In this document: in pieces, positions 9,347 through 19,419 of the stretch
Position numbering within the stretch: position 1 is the first letter of the stretch
Layout of the letters: each line of letters opens with the position of its first letter
NCBI GenBank assembly: GCA_001579985.1
Contig: LRSR01003129.1
Location: forward strand, 4,994-25,882
Origin: Hypsibius dujardini
Taxonomy: Eukaryota; Tardigrada; Eutardigrada; Parachela; Hypsibiidae
DNA: 20,889 nt
Reading direction: 5' to 3'
The notes under the pieces: generated by a model
Seen by the model: the letters and a program-made list of their open reading frames with translations, nothing else
What the model was told of the DNA's origin: nothing
Databases searched by the model: none
Made by a program: the position numbers and the translations under genes

Positions 9347-12300
9347 ATGGCCGTGGATTCCGGCAGCCCGGTGCAGATCGTCATGGCCAATGACGATCAC
9401 ACCTTCTCGCTGGACGAGGAAGCCCTCGGCGCGCTGCTGCTGCGGCCGGATGTGGTGCACAAGAAGGTGGTGATCGTCTCGGTGGCCGGAGCCTTCCGCA
9501 AGGGCAAATCCTTCCTACTGGACTTTATGCTTCGCTACCTTCGTGCTTCCGACCATCTTCAGCCAGCTGTGAGTTGTCACATTTAATTAATTAATTTAAT
9601 CAAAAAAAATACATGTAAGAAATTGTAAAAAAAATAAATATAAATATATTTTCATTATAATTTTATTTAAAATTAATAAATAAAAATACCATTTAACAGC
9701 GCGTTTTAAATGTTTTTTAATTTACTTAATTGTCGGGATATTTGGCTTTTAATTAGATAAAAATAAATTGGGTTGAGTTTAAATGTATTTGTGTATTATT
9801 TGAATTAGGTGGAGATAATTGTGCTAGATTGTTGGTCGTTGTTTGCAGGAAATCCACCAAGGGGCCTGGTTGGGAAGCGACTCACAAACGCTGACGGGAT
9901 TTCACTGGCGCGGCGGCTCGGATCGCGACACGACGGGGATCCTGCTGTGGAATGAGCCGTTCTTCCGAAAACTCCCCAACGGCGATGAAGTGGTCGTCCT
10001 CGTGATGGACACTCAAGGCGCCTTTGACTCGCAGTCGACGGTGAAGGATTGTGCCACTGTCTTCGCCTTGAGCACCATGATCAGCTCTGTTCAGGTGCGC
10101 ATTCCGAATTTCGTCTAACTGATTCGCTTGTCGTAGACAGAAAAACATACAGACAAGGGGACAATTGCCCATTTTTTTGTTAAATTTGAATCCTTTCAGG
10201 TCTACAACCTCTCTGCAAATATCCAAGAAGACGACCTGCAGCACCTTCAGCTGTTTACGGAATACGGCCGCATGGCCTTGAGCAGTTCCGCTGGGAAACC
10301 GTTCCAGAAACTACTCTTCCTGGTGCGCGACTGGAGCTTCCCTTATGAGGCGGCGTACGGGTTGAAGGGCGGGGAGAGTCTGTTGGCCCGAAGATTAGAG
10401 GTTAGTTGGTTTGTTCAGGCTTCACGGCGAATCTTCCTTTTACAATCGACGACAAGATTGAGTTTACTACACTGGAGGGTATGGGCAAAGGGGCGGGTCA
10501 GGGGGTTGAGTACACCGAAGGGTCTGGGGTATGGGCAAAAGGGGCGGAGCAGGGGGTTGAGTACACTGGNCCCTGCCCCGCCCCTTTTGCCCATTCCCCG
10601 ACCTTCCAGCGTACTCAATCTTGTCGTTGACTGTACATCGCGGGTTGTTATATTTACTCCGTGAATAGGTGTCAGACAAGCAGCACCCCGAACTGCAACA
10701 GCTACGCAAGCACATTCGGTCGTGCTTTGAGGCGATCCATTGTTTCCTGTTGCCGCATCCCGGGCTGAAGGTCGCGACCAATCCCCAATTCGACGGACGT
10801 CTCTCTGGTATGCTTTCAGTCCTCCCATGGTCGTGACTTGTTGATGAGAGACTAATTTTGCAGATATTGAGCCGGAATTCAAAGCCCGCCTGGTGGAACT
10901 CATGCCGTTTGTGCTGGCGCCCAGCAAATTGGTCCCCAAAGAAATCAACGGACGAGACCTCACGGCTGGCGAGCTTTTGGAGTATTTCAAGGTTTGTCCT
11001 GCCCTGTTTTGACGTTATTTCGCTCAACCATACGGGATTCGGCCTTGGCGTGTGATAATCAGGTCGGATTGAGATCTCGTAGTGCAGTTGGGCTCATCAA
11101 AACGCTTTTTATTGCTTGTTGTAATTCAATCAAGCAATCAAGGCCCTGTTTCCTTGGACCAACGTGATATTCCTCAAGTTGCCAAATCGGCCTAATTATC
11201 ACACCAAATCTCGCATCAATTGAAGTTGGACACCGTAACGTGACTGATTTCACTTTCCAGGCGTACATCAAAATTTACCAGGGCGACACGTTGCCCGAAG
11301 TGAAAACCATGTTGGAGGTGAGATCATTGCCTGGAATATCCGTGAAAAGTCTTTTCCCGACGTTAGACCGACCTATCGCTTTTATTTCTGTAGGCCACGG
11401 CAGAAGCGAATAATCTCTCCGCTGTGAATGCGGCAAGGGAATTCTACATGGAGCAGATGGAAGAGGTACACTCGGGTCTTGTTTTCCAGGGTGACATTGT
11501 CGCCGAACTCAATGCTGGCGCTTCCTTCTAGATATGTGGAGGCGATCAGCCGTACCTCAACACTCAGAAGCTCGAGCATGAACACACCATCGTCCAAGGC
11601 AAAGCGGTGCAGAAGTTCCAGGAGATCCCCAAAATGGGCGGCAAAGAGTTTAGCGTCTCCTACCTGCAGAAGCTCGAAGAAGACATCCAGGCGGCGTTCG
11701 AGTCGTTTGCACGGCACAACGAGAGCAAAAACTTTTTCAGCTCCTTCCGCACACCGGCTACCCTGTTCCTGGTCATTGTCGTCCTCTACATGGTCTCTGG
11801 CATCCTCGATCTTGTCGGACTGGTGCGCTACGGCAATTTCTTTGCTCTCACCATGGGCCTGGTGATTGCCAGTGTGCTGACGTGGGGAGCTTGCCGCCTG
11901 ACGGGCACGATGCGGGAAGTGGGCCAGTTCATCGATGAGATCGCCTCGTTCCTGTGGGACTATGTACGTGACAATCGAAATACGACCGCACTACGTTGCG
12001 TGATGTTTTATGCCAAGTGTCTGTTGCCTGAGTGCCTTATTAACAGTCTGTCTTAGGATGTTTTTTCTATCTAGGTAGTGTCTGATCAGCTGTCTGTCGG
12101 TATGCCTACCTGCTTTGCTCTCTCTGCCTGATGTGCATGTGTCCCAAGTACCCCATTGTCTGTGTGTCTGACATGCCTGTGCCTGAGTACCCTACAACCT
12201 GTCTGTCTGACATGCCTATGTCTGAGTAGCCCATTGACTGTGTGTCTGACATGCCTGTGTCTGAGTAGCCCATTGACTGTGTCTGACATGCCTGTGTCTG

Positions 12301-12685
12301 AGTACCCTACAGCCTGTCTGTCTCTTATGTCCGTGTCTCAAGTGTCCGACAGCCTGTCTTTCTCACTGCTTTTGTAGCTACTGTAATTTGTCTCTCTGTC
12401 TCTCATCTGTTTAGTCAGTGGGTCGGATACTTTCTCCTGTTGTCCGAGTGGGTTTTCTGTGTTTCGGGTCTATCTTGGCTGATCAATGGCCAGTGCTTCT
12501 TAACCTTACTAGTCTCGATTTTTATTTCGCAGATCCTAGGACCGCTGACACAAGAAGCAGGACATAGGATGGCCACGGCCTACCCTCAGCAAATGGCCAC
12601 CGTCGCTGGCGCCACCAATGCCGCCAAGGCAGCGTACGCGGTGAACGGCAGACAGCACTCGACGAGTAGCACCAAGTCCCGTTAG
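9347..12685 (+). CDS. atl: Atlastin, dynamin-like GTPase of ER membrane fusion (9 exons)
   Basis: Exons: 9347-9568, 9849-10094, 10200-10400, 10669-10807, 10864-10991, 11261-11317, 11394-11465, 11532-11963, 12533-12685 (stop TAG); 549 aa, the usual atlastin length. All introns are GT-AG and all joins keep frame. The start at 9347 has A at -3 and G at +4; an in-frame ATG at 9182 is in a weak context and would add 55 unmatched residues. Motifs seen: P-loop GAFRKGKS (48-55), switch I region [11 protein letters not shown] (95-105), switch II DTQG (128-131), guanine-specificity RD in [11 protein letters not shown] (199-200), middle helical bundle to about 429, two hydrophobic segments (about 431-449 and 457-476) forming a membrane hairpin, then a likely amphipathic tail helix (about 482-499). 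Atlastins tether and fuse ER tubules by GTP-dependent dimerisation. Exon 8 encodes the late helical bundle, both membrane segments and the start of the tail in one piece. Exon 9 encodes a variable, Ala- and Ser-rich C-terminus. Confidence 0.95.
9569..9848 (+). other. AT-rich intron 1 of atlastin
   Basis: This 280-bp intron is phase 0, with donor GTGAGT and acceptor TTTGCAG. It is very A/T-rich, with runs of AAATAAATAAA type. The contrast with the GC-rich flanking exons helps define both splice sites. No other feature is visible. Confidence 0.85.
10441..10635. repeat. G-rich inverted repeat around an assembly N, atlastin intron 3
   Basis: The left end (10441-10463) is the reverse complement of 10613-10635 with two mismatches. 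Inside, a roughly 50-bp unit containing GGGCAAA(A)GGGGCGG occurs twice in tandem (GGGC at 10483 and 10533). It occurs once inverted as C-rich sequence (10571-10600). The single N (10570) sits exactly where the G-rich strand turns into the C-rich strand. Two stretches fit the G-quadruplex pattern of four G runs with loops of 1-7 bases: 10483-10505 and 10526-10556. The whole lies within the intron 10401-10668. Confidence 0.85.
10570..10570. other. Unresolved base (N), likely assembly junction
   Basis: This is the only ambiguous base in the window. It lies at the centre of an inverted, G-rich tandem repeat in an intron, a sequence type that blocks polymerases and is easily collapsed in assembly. 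The true length and orientation here should be treated as unknown. Confidence 0.9.
12125..12360. repeat. 39-bp minisatellite in atlastin intron 8
   Basis: Units beginning TCTGACATGCC start at 12167, 12206, 12245 and 12282, with a degenerate one at 12321; spacings are 39, 39, 37 and 39 bp. Each contains a GTGTCTGAGTA…CC core. The unit looks as if it arose from the TCTG microsatellite family common in this window. It lies inside the 569-bp last intron (11964-12532). Confidence 0.9.
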
Positions 12686-13098
12686 GCCTCTCGGAGACGC
12701 AATGTCGGGAGCCGAAGCAACCTTTTTTAAATTTCTTTCTGGCAAGTTTGAAGTTGTGTGTTTTAGTCACGCCTGTGTGCCGGTACTCGTACGGGAGAAT
12801 AATTACCCATCATTCCCTCGCGGAGCTGCGCAGTCAGTTGGAAGTCAGTGAGAAGAGACGTATGCAAATGCAAATGCAAATGCAATTGCAAGCCATCCTG
12901 TCTGTATAGAAAGCTGAATGTGACTGTCTGTTTTTGTTTTCTAACTCCTTTGAAACAATGGTAATGCATATGATAAATGACCGGATGTTTGTTGTGAACG
13001 GCAAGACAGTTCCTCGTGCTCTACGAGGGAAGCAACTCGAAACCGCGTAATTACGTTCCTTGTAAAAATAATGGCGCATCCTGTTGAATTCGTCTTAG
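12686..13098. other. 3' flank of atlastin
   Basis: This is presumed 3' UTR and intergenic DNA. No canonical AATAAA occurs between the atlastin stop codon and the foldback element. The first ones on the plus strand are at 13298-13303, in the loop of that element, and at 13644-13649. A short ATGCAA repeat lies near 12861-12885. No gene is visible. Confidence 0.5.
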
Positions 13099-13432
13099 TA
13101 CACACACATGAAAAAAACCTCAGGCCGACCGAATTAAAGCCAACTTTTTACCGGCGCCCGGCAAAATGGGGTGGTCGGAGTTTGAGCCAATTTTGGCCAG
13201 TGCGCGCAGCTGTTTTTGACCACAGCTGACCACGCAGTCTTTGCTCGGTTGATCAATTGATTGACTTTGCATCATTTTGGCGATCTGGTGTTAAATCAAT
13301 AAATCAAGCGACGTGAGAAACAGCTGCACGCATTGGCCAAAATTGGCTCAAACTCCGACTACCCCATTTTGCTGGGCACCGGTAAAAAGTTGGCTTGAAT
13401 TCAGTCAGCCTGAGGTTTTTGCCGTGTGTGTA
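13099..13432. mobile_element. Foldback/MITE-like element with 115-bp terminal inverted repeats
   Basis: The left arm 13099-13215 and right arm 13318-13432 are inverted copies with roughly 90% identity. They share cores such as AGCCAACTTTTTACCGG, AAAATGGGGT and GAGTTTGAGCCAATTTTGGCC, and surround a loop of about 102 bp. Both ends read TACACACAC outward, so a TA dinucleotide flanks or begins each terminus. That would fit a TA target duplication of the Tc1/mariner type, but the ends could equally be drawn slightly differently. No transposase frame is present, so it would be non-autonomous. It sits between the convergent atlastin and NOC3 genes. Other copies in the genome would be needed to prove mobility. 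Confidence 0.75.
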
Positions 13433-13720
13433 TTTTCAGTTCTTATTAGGATTCCAGGTAGATAATGGACGTTACTCTTTGCCTTTACAACCGTCGGATC
13501 TTCAAAACACACTTTGAAGTTACGATTCCAGCGTGCGTCCCTCCAGGTTCCGCGTTCCTTCTTTCGCACTGGCACGCCTGACCACACACACACACAATCA
13601 GACTTGAAGCCCAGTCGACGATAGGCCAGCGGCATTTTTTCTCAATAAATGCAAAAAACGCTTCCAAGCAGCTTCAGACTTGAAAATCGTGGCAACTAGC
13701 AGAGAAGCGTAAATATTGAT
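13433..13720. other. 3' flank of the NOC3-like gene
   Basis: Presumed 3' UTR and intergenic DNA downstream of the minus-strand stop codon. No AATAAA is seen on the minus strand. Short open frames on the minus strand show no family resemblance. It contains a short CA run near 13584-13596. Confidence 0.45.
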
Positions 13721-14397
13721 TTAGGCGTCGAAAATATCTGTGCTAGCATCCGCCAGGTACTCCACCGGATCGCAATGCAAGAGTTTCGAAAAAGTGCCAG
13801 TCAACGACTTCGGATTGCCCAGTAAAGCATCAATGATGGCACGATTCGCGGGATGGTGATGCTTCCGTAGCTGGTGCAGCTCCCACAGCGGTCCGCTGGC
13901 CGAACCCATGTCCCCGCCCGGTGCCACGGTGCTGCTGACGAATTCCGCGTCCAGATACCGATCCAGACTGGGATGGGCGATAAACACAGCTTTTAGTAGG
14001 AGAGACACAGCGACGCCTTCCTTGGTGGCTGATCGTAGTGCCAGATTTGCCAGGCCCTTGGCACAGCGAGCAGCGCGATCTGCGGAAATGAGTTTACGCC
14101 GTTCGATGAAACCTTTCTGAACGCAATGGAAGAGCTCGATATAGAGGGCGCGATTCTCGGTTCCGTCCAAAGAGTGGAGAACCTCAATAAAGAATAAGCT
14201 GGTCAAGCACAAGATTGATTGTCCGTATATCTGTTTGTAATTGCCTGGCTGTCTGTCTGTCTACCTGCATATGAGCATGTCAGTCTGCCTACCTGCCTGC
14301 TTGCTTGCTTATTTGTCTGTGCGCCGGTGAGTCTGTCTGTCTGCCAGTCTCTTTTTATCTGTTTTTCTATCTGCCTACCGGTCTCTCCCCATTTCAC

Positions 14398-14448
<51 letters not shown>

Positions 14449-16605
14449 GTCTGTCTGTCTGTCTGTCTATCTGTCTGTCTGTCTATCTATCCGTCCGTCT
14501 GTCTGACTGACTGTCTTCCTGCTTGTCTGTCTGCCTACATGCCTATTTGTCTATCTGGCTGCCAGCATGTGCCTGTCTATGTCCATCTGTCTGGATAGAT
14601 AGAAAGGTAGAATCGTACCGCTGCCGATGACAACAATCGATGGCAATAACTTGATGACAAACCTTGAAGAGATGTTCATAGAATTTGAACGGGTCAATAT
14701 TAAGCGACGATCCGTCCCCCGACAGGATCGCAAAAACAGTCCGAACACACAGAAGTTTCTCCAGCGGTTTACAATCCTCATTCTCTACAATCCCATTCAG
14801 CGTCTTCACCAAATCGTCCATATACTCCACTCCGATGAAATGGACAAATCGCGCCACTCCCTTCAGCACACTCGGCAACAGCCGCATCCGCACCTTGTCG
14901 TCTTCCCGTCGCAGTATCCGGAAGTAGATGGCAAACACCGACTGAATGATCTGCGAATGCAGTCGCCCCTTGAGCTTCTTATTCTCCTCCAGCTGATTAT
15001 TCTGCAGCTCCTTCTCCACTTTAGCCACCTCTTTCTTATGCTTGCGCTCCTTGTAGCTCAACAGTTTCCGGTCCAACTTGGCCGCCTTTTCCTTCTCGTC
15101 CGCCAAGCTCTTCAGCAGGTCCTTGCTGACCTTGACGTCCATGAAAGCCTCCAGCAAGAGGGGCGATATTTTATGGCCTTTGGTTTTAGCCACTTTCGAC
15201 ACGGACGCCATCGTGTCCACCGTGGCGTCACCTTGCCGGTCCTGCTTGAAGATGCGCTGGATGGTGCTGACGGAGATCTCCACCAGCGCGGGGAACGGAC
15301 AGGTGCTGATGTGGACCATGGAATCGATGAGGTTCTTCCGGAAGTTGAAGTCGATCCGGGTGACGAGAAGCTCGCTGATACACTTCACCGCGCAGCCAGC
15401 GCGAGCGAGCTCGTCCGGCGCGAGGTCCTTGCGCTTATAGATGATCGTTATGGCCTTCTCCAGCTGTTGGAGGAATTTCTGATAAACGCCTGCAACGAAA
15501 GAAGTCAATAAAAATCACGTTTAATTAATGGACGAGGAAAAAAGTGTTGATCCTAATTGAGCAACGTCGACTTGGCATCTCACCCAAGAGAGCTTCCTCA
15601 TGATGCCGCAGCTGCAGCGTCTCCTTCTTCATCAGCTGGTCCTGCTCCACCTCCGACGCCACATGGATTCGATACCCCGGTAGAATATCCTTGAAGATCT
15701 CCGTGAGGGAGGCCATGATCGCTGTCGTAATCTGCGCGTCGATTTCCGCCTCCACTTCAGCTAAGCCACTCAAGAGCTCACGGACACACCTAAGGTTCTT
15801 CTCCGGATCCTCCAGCACGTCGAACGCCAACGACGCCACTCGCTGCTTCCACTTCGGGTCGTTGCCGAACTTTTTGTACTCTGTGTTCTTCGGGGCTACC
15901 GCCTTGGCCTTCTCCTCGGCGACCTTCTTGGCTTCGGCTACTTTTGCGACCTCCCGGACATCTTCCACCTGGAAGCAGACAAAAAGCAACTCCGTAGATC
16001 GGCAAACCGTTTTGCCACTATGATTTGTCCTTTTAATGCTTTGAAATACAGATTTCTCTTTGCACACTTCAAAATACATTGTGTCTAATTTCAAAAATCG
16101 GTTTTGATTTAAAACAGAAAAACCGAAACAATCAATCAATCGATTGGTGGCCGTAAAGTAAAAATACATGCCTGAAGAACTAGCCAACCAATCAATCAAT
16201 CAATCGCGCATAAGAACGCTGAACTGTTGAAAAACTGACCTGGCGATACCGCATCTGTACGCCTCCATCGCCGCTCTTCACCGGCAACAAAAAATGCAAT
16301 TTTTGTGACGGATCATCGAGCTGTTGCTTTTTCCCACCCGGCATTACGCGTGGTTTCTCCTCTTCCGAGTCTTCGGCGTCCTCATCTTTCGTGCGGCGTC
16401 GTTTTCGTTGATTTTTCTTTCCTTCCCCTTCCTTGGAGATGGAGGAATTTAGAAGAAAAGTCCGCGAGCCGTAATCATCATCCACCATGTCCGAGGCATC
16501 CGAAACGCTGGATTCATCATCCGGGGGGTCTGCGACGGTCGGTTTCGGGGGGAGCGACGGCTTTTTGCCTTTTGTTTTGCCGGCGGAATGTTTCGGAGGA
16601 GCCAT
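13721..16605 (-). CDS. noc3l: NOC3-like nucleolar complex protein (4 exons)
   Basis: Minus-strand exons: 16605-16240, 15968-15584, 15489-14663, 14182-13721 (stop TAA 13723-13721); 679 aa, between yeast Noc3 and the longer vertebrate NOC3L. Phases agree at each join and donors are GTCAGT, GTGAGA and GTTTGT. Seen: an acidic, basic and Ser-rich N-terminus with a likely nuclear signal (KKNQRKRRRTK, 63-73); LHFLLPVK (103-110), matching the family's LLPI segment; the NOC3 N-terminal domain (about 160-255, with TEIFKDILPGYRI); a charged coiled-coil-like stretch (about 370-425); and the CBF/Mak21-type domain (about 430-630) with LLPSVLKGVARFVHFIGVEY and LNIDPFKFYEHLFK, ending near PLWELHQLRKHHHP. Family role: NOC3 pairs with NOC2 to mature and move 60S pre-ribosomes from nucleolus to nucleoplasm. 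In yeast and human cells it is also linked to replication initiation. The last helices found in the human C-terminus are shorter here. An in-frame upstream ATG at 16641 would add 12 residues. Confidence 0.93.
14226..14600. repeat. (TCTG)n microsatellite in NOC3-like intron 3
   Basis: About 375 bp of TCTG tetranucleotide fill most of the 480-bp intron between the last two exons. The tract is near perfect at 14397-14465 and imperfect on both sides. In the transcript it reads CAGA/GACA, opposite to the tract in the ADAR-like gene's intron, so there is no consistent strand preference. Confidence 0.95.
16126..16206. repeat. Paired (AATC)n runs in NOC3-like intron 1
   Basis: Two short AATCAATCAATC runs (16126-16145 and 16187-16206) are about 60 bp apart within the 271-bp first intron. 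They belong to the same AATC/ATTG family seen at 6321, 8943 and 19715. Confidence 0.85.
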
Positions 16606-16993
16606 TGGAGAAAACAATGCTTGATTGATCGATAGGCGCACTCCTCCACACTGTATAGCCGCTGATTGCTGGATTGATTGATTGAGTGCAATCGAATGGA
16701 AGAGATTAATGGTGAATTCCTGGTGTGATAAATCAGCAAATAAGATTAAAATCTGCCGCAGAGTAAACTATAAACAAACGTAGAATACAAACGAAATTTT
16801 CAAGTGATGTAGTAAAGGATTTTCATTTTTTTTGTCTGGTAAAAATATCGAACGGCTAAGAATTGCTCTTGTGCAATAATGAGCAGTGCACACGAATATG
16901 CTGTGCAGTGTGCACTTCAGAGTGCATGTTGCATCACGCGCACTTAGAAACGCACCTAATGATGGCGCTGAGGACGTTCCTACCGGAGAGTGA
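16606..16993. other. Upstream flank of the NOC3-like gene
   Basis: Immediate 5' flank of the minus-strand NOC3-like start codon. It holds GATT runs near 16670-16684 and otherwise ordinary AT-rich sequence. No TATA box or initiator is convincing. The nearest strong motif is the CCGGAAGT at 16994. Confidence 0.4.
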
Positions 16994-17370
16994 CCGGAAG
17001 TTGGAACTTTAAACTGCACACACTGAATTCCTTTCCAAATGTTTTGATGTCTCCTTTTGTGCATATATAATTATATATATTTTGTTCCATACATGCATGA
17101 ATAATTAATGTACACGAACGAGGAATGAAATTATAGTGCTCTACCCTGTAATATACTGAGTGAATATGCGTAGGCTCACACAATGAATTATATTCTCCTT
17201 TAACTCCTTCATATGCGTGCGCACAATGTGCGTGTGTGCGCACAAGGTGCGTGTAATAGGGATGCTTTCGTGAACGAGAGTTTTTAAGAAAGACGTCCTT
17301 CTTCGAGGCTGCTTGAGCAATTGCAACGGATGCCAACGTGACAGCAAATTTTTACAGTCCCTTCTTCGTT

Positions 17371-17378
17371 TCTCTCTC

Positions 17379-17423
<45 letters not shown>

Positions 17424-17426
17424 CTC
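17371..17426. repeat. (CT)n homopyrimidine tract
   Basis: A 56-bp run of CT, almost pure, with a CTTCCT interruption at the left and a G at 17421. Pure pyrimidine strands of this length can form triplex (H-DNA). A homopurine tract of opposite strand sense follows 485 bp later (17911-17946). Confidence 0.95.
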
Positions 17427-17910
17427 ATAGACACAAAAATTAAACATATACACACACGCAGGGCCAAAATAACACCCACAGCAAAAACCCCAAGTGCCGA
17501 CCTTGAAACCAGTTGCGCATAGTCCTACCCAACGCTCTGGAAGCCTACTGTGCGATAAAACGTCATCGACATACAGACACCACACACTTCCGCCTATCTC
17601 ACTTCCGGTGCACGCCGCCGCAACTACGCCACCTGTAGGCGCGCAGCACCACTAATAGGTCGACACAGTGGAAGTAACGCCGCCAGTCGGCGCTGCGGCG
17701 CTATAATTTCCGTCGCTTTCAATAGAAACCACTCTTGTTCCTGTAGGGGAAAGTTCACTTCCGGCTTGTAGCAGTCACGTGAGAGCATAAAGATCTTCTT
17801 GCACATGTAAGTCATTCTATTTCTACTTTATTGAACGAATTGTGTGTTACGGGGAATGCGCCCGATTACGTAAGCCGGCCAACCAACCAGCGTGAACCAA
17901 ATGTGGAGAG

Positions 17911-17946
17911 TGAGAGAGAGGGAAAGAGAGAGAAGGGGAAAGAAGA
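17911..17946. repeat. Homopurine GA/GGAAA tract
   Basis: About 36 purines in a row made of GAGA and GGAAA blocks. It is complementary in character to the CT tract at 17371-17426. Confidence 0.85.
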
Positions 17947-17968
17947 ACGCGCCGTGCCGACAAGGCAA

Positions 17969-18015
17969 ACACACACACACACACACACAACACACAACAC
18001 GACACGACACGACAC
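17969..18015. repeat. (CA)n then (GACAC)n
   Basis: A CA dinucleotide run of about ten units passes into ACACAACAC and three GACAC units. Simple sequence, no coding value. Confidence 0.9.
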
Positions 18016-18153
18016 AAGCCTCGAACCAGGGAAGGCCGCCCCGCGCGAGAACTGAATGGGGCTTTATTCTAATGCACTTGAGGTTCCGCACAGACGAGAC
18101 GCGAGCGCGCGCGGTGATATTCGCGGGTCCTGGATAACCTACACTCGCATTAG

Positions 18154-18190
18154 TTGTGTATGTGTGTGTGTGTATTTGCGTGTGCGTGTG
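18154..18190. repeat. (TG)n microsatellite
   Basis: A TG/TGTA run of about 37 bp with a few interruptions, within the CpG-rich region. Confidence 0.85.
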
Positions 18191-18490
18191 TGGTTTTTCC
18201 ACCAGCAGGAGTCCCACACTTTTCTCCACATCCCCCCCTTTTACTTCCGTTGCTGCTCTTTTTTTTCAAGGGTGGAGATTTTTACGACATTATTCATACG
18301 GAAACTTCATTTGGAAGCGGGGACATTTTTGCCGGAATTTTTTCGTATCATCCCGCGGGTGAGCGAGGTAAGCGGAAGTGATGGAGGTGTCGACGGCAGT
18401 GACGCGCGTTCTCCACTGCAGCCAGCAGTGCCACAGCTGTGTCTGTGCCTGTGTCTGTGTCTGTGTGACGTCAAGGTCAAGGTTACCGCA

Positions 18491-18680
18491 CGCACACACA
18501 CACTGGCTCTCTCTCACACACACACACTGGCTCTCTCACACACACACACTGGCTCACTCACACTCACACACACTGGCTCTCTCACACTCACACACACTGG
18601 CTCTCTCACACTCACACACACTGGCTCTCTCACACACACTGGCTCTCTCACACACACTGGCTCTCTCACACACACACAGC
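18491..18680. repeat. Minisatellite of ACTGGCTCTCTCACAC type
   Basis: About eight units, each with a constant CACACTGGCTCTCTCACAC core and a variable number of CA or CACT steps, so the unit length changes in steps of 2 bp from about 18 to 26 bp. The array lies between two of the CGGAAGT motifs. Confidence 0.95.
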
Positions 18681-18759
18681 GCACAGGTGAAGCGGAAGTG
18701 TTCACTCAGCAGTACTGTAGCACTCGCTGCTCACGTGTGCACTGTTAAATATTCCTCCC

Positions 18760-19419
18760 CGACTTAATTAAATTTAAGTAAAATATTAATAATTGACTTT
18801 CTCCCGAAAAATGTCTGTTGAATTAGAAATGATTTTTTTGGCCGTTATGGTATGTCACGCTGGAAAAGTGTGTGACTTTTATTTATGCGAACAATCGTTT
18901 TGTGTGCGGGTGCCCCATTTGGCGGTCTCGGCTCGTACGGAAATTTGATTGTCGCCTTCGATATGGTCGGTCCGTTTGCCGTTCCCTAATAAGCCTGCAG
19001 TGTTCAGCAAAGCGGGATGGATGTGAGTTAATGTAGTTAACAGATGTTTTTAATTAGCTTAAAACTTTTTAAAAAGTTTTGCTTCTAGATTGAAATTTAT
19101 TTATTTATTTTTTAATATATCAAATACGTTATTTAATCAACAATTTATTTAATCTGAGCGTTGCAGTGTGAGTGTGAGAATTATTCTTGCCTGGTTCGGT
19201 TGATTGATTTGCCTGATTTTGATTGATTGGATGGAATGGAGAGTGCTGGCACGCGGTTCGGTTGGATTGGAATGAATGAATGGGTGCTACTGTGCCGCTC
19301 CAGGTCCGCTCTGCTATTACGTACAGACAGTGTAACGCTGTGTGGGTGCCTGGAAAGAAGGCGCACCAAGGACAGAAATGAAAGAATGGTGGTGGGATTG
19401 TTTTCATTTACTTGTGGGC
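18760..19419. other. AT-rich region, no gene recognised
   Basis: AT-rich sequence with TTAATTAAATTTAAG-like runs, then GATT/GGAATGAATG patches near 19200-19285. No open frame shows a recognisable domain. Confidence 0.5.

Larger units (their letters stand above)
16994..18699. promoter_or_regulatory. Cluster of ETS-type CGGAAGT motifs in a CpG-rich region
   Basis: The 7-mer CGGAAGT or its complement occurs seven times: within 16994-17001, 17585-17592, 17601-17608, 17758-17765, 18243-18250, 18372-18379 and 18692-18699. Three of these are the full CCGGAAGT (one forward, two as ACTTCCGG). A CACGTG E-box lies at about 17777 and a palindromic TGACGTCA at 18466-18473. CpG density is visibly higher from about 17590 to 18430. 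CCGGAAGT is the classic ETS-factor site of animal housekeeping promoters. The nearest known gene is NOC3 (start at 16605), but much of the cluster is 1-2 kb away and may serve an unseen transcript. Confidence 0.45.
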
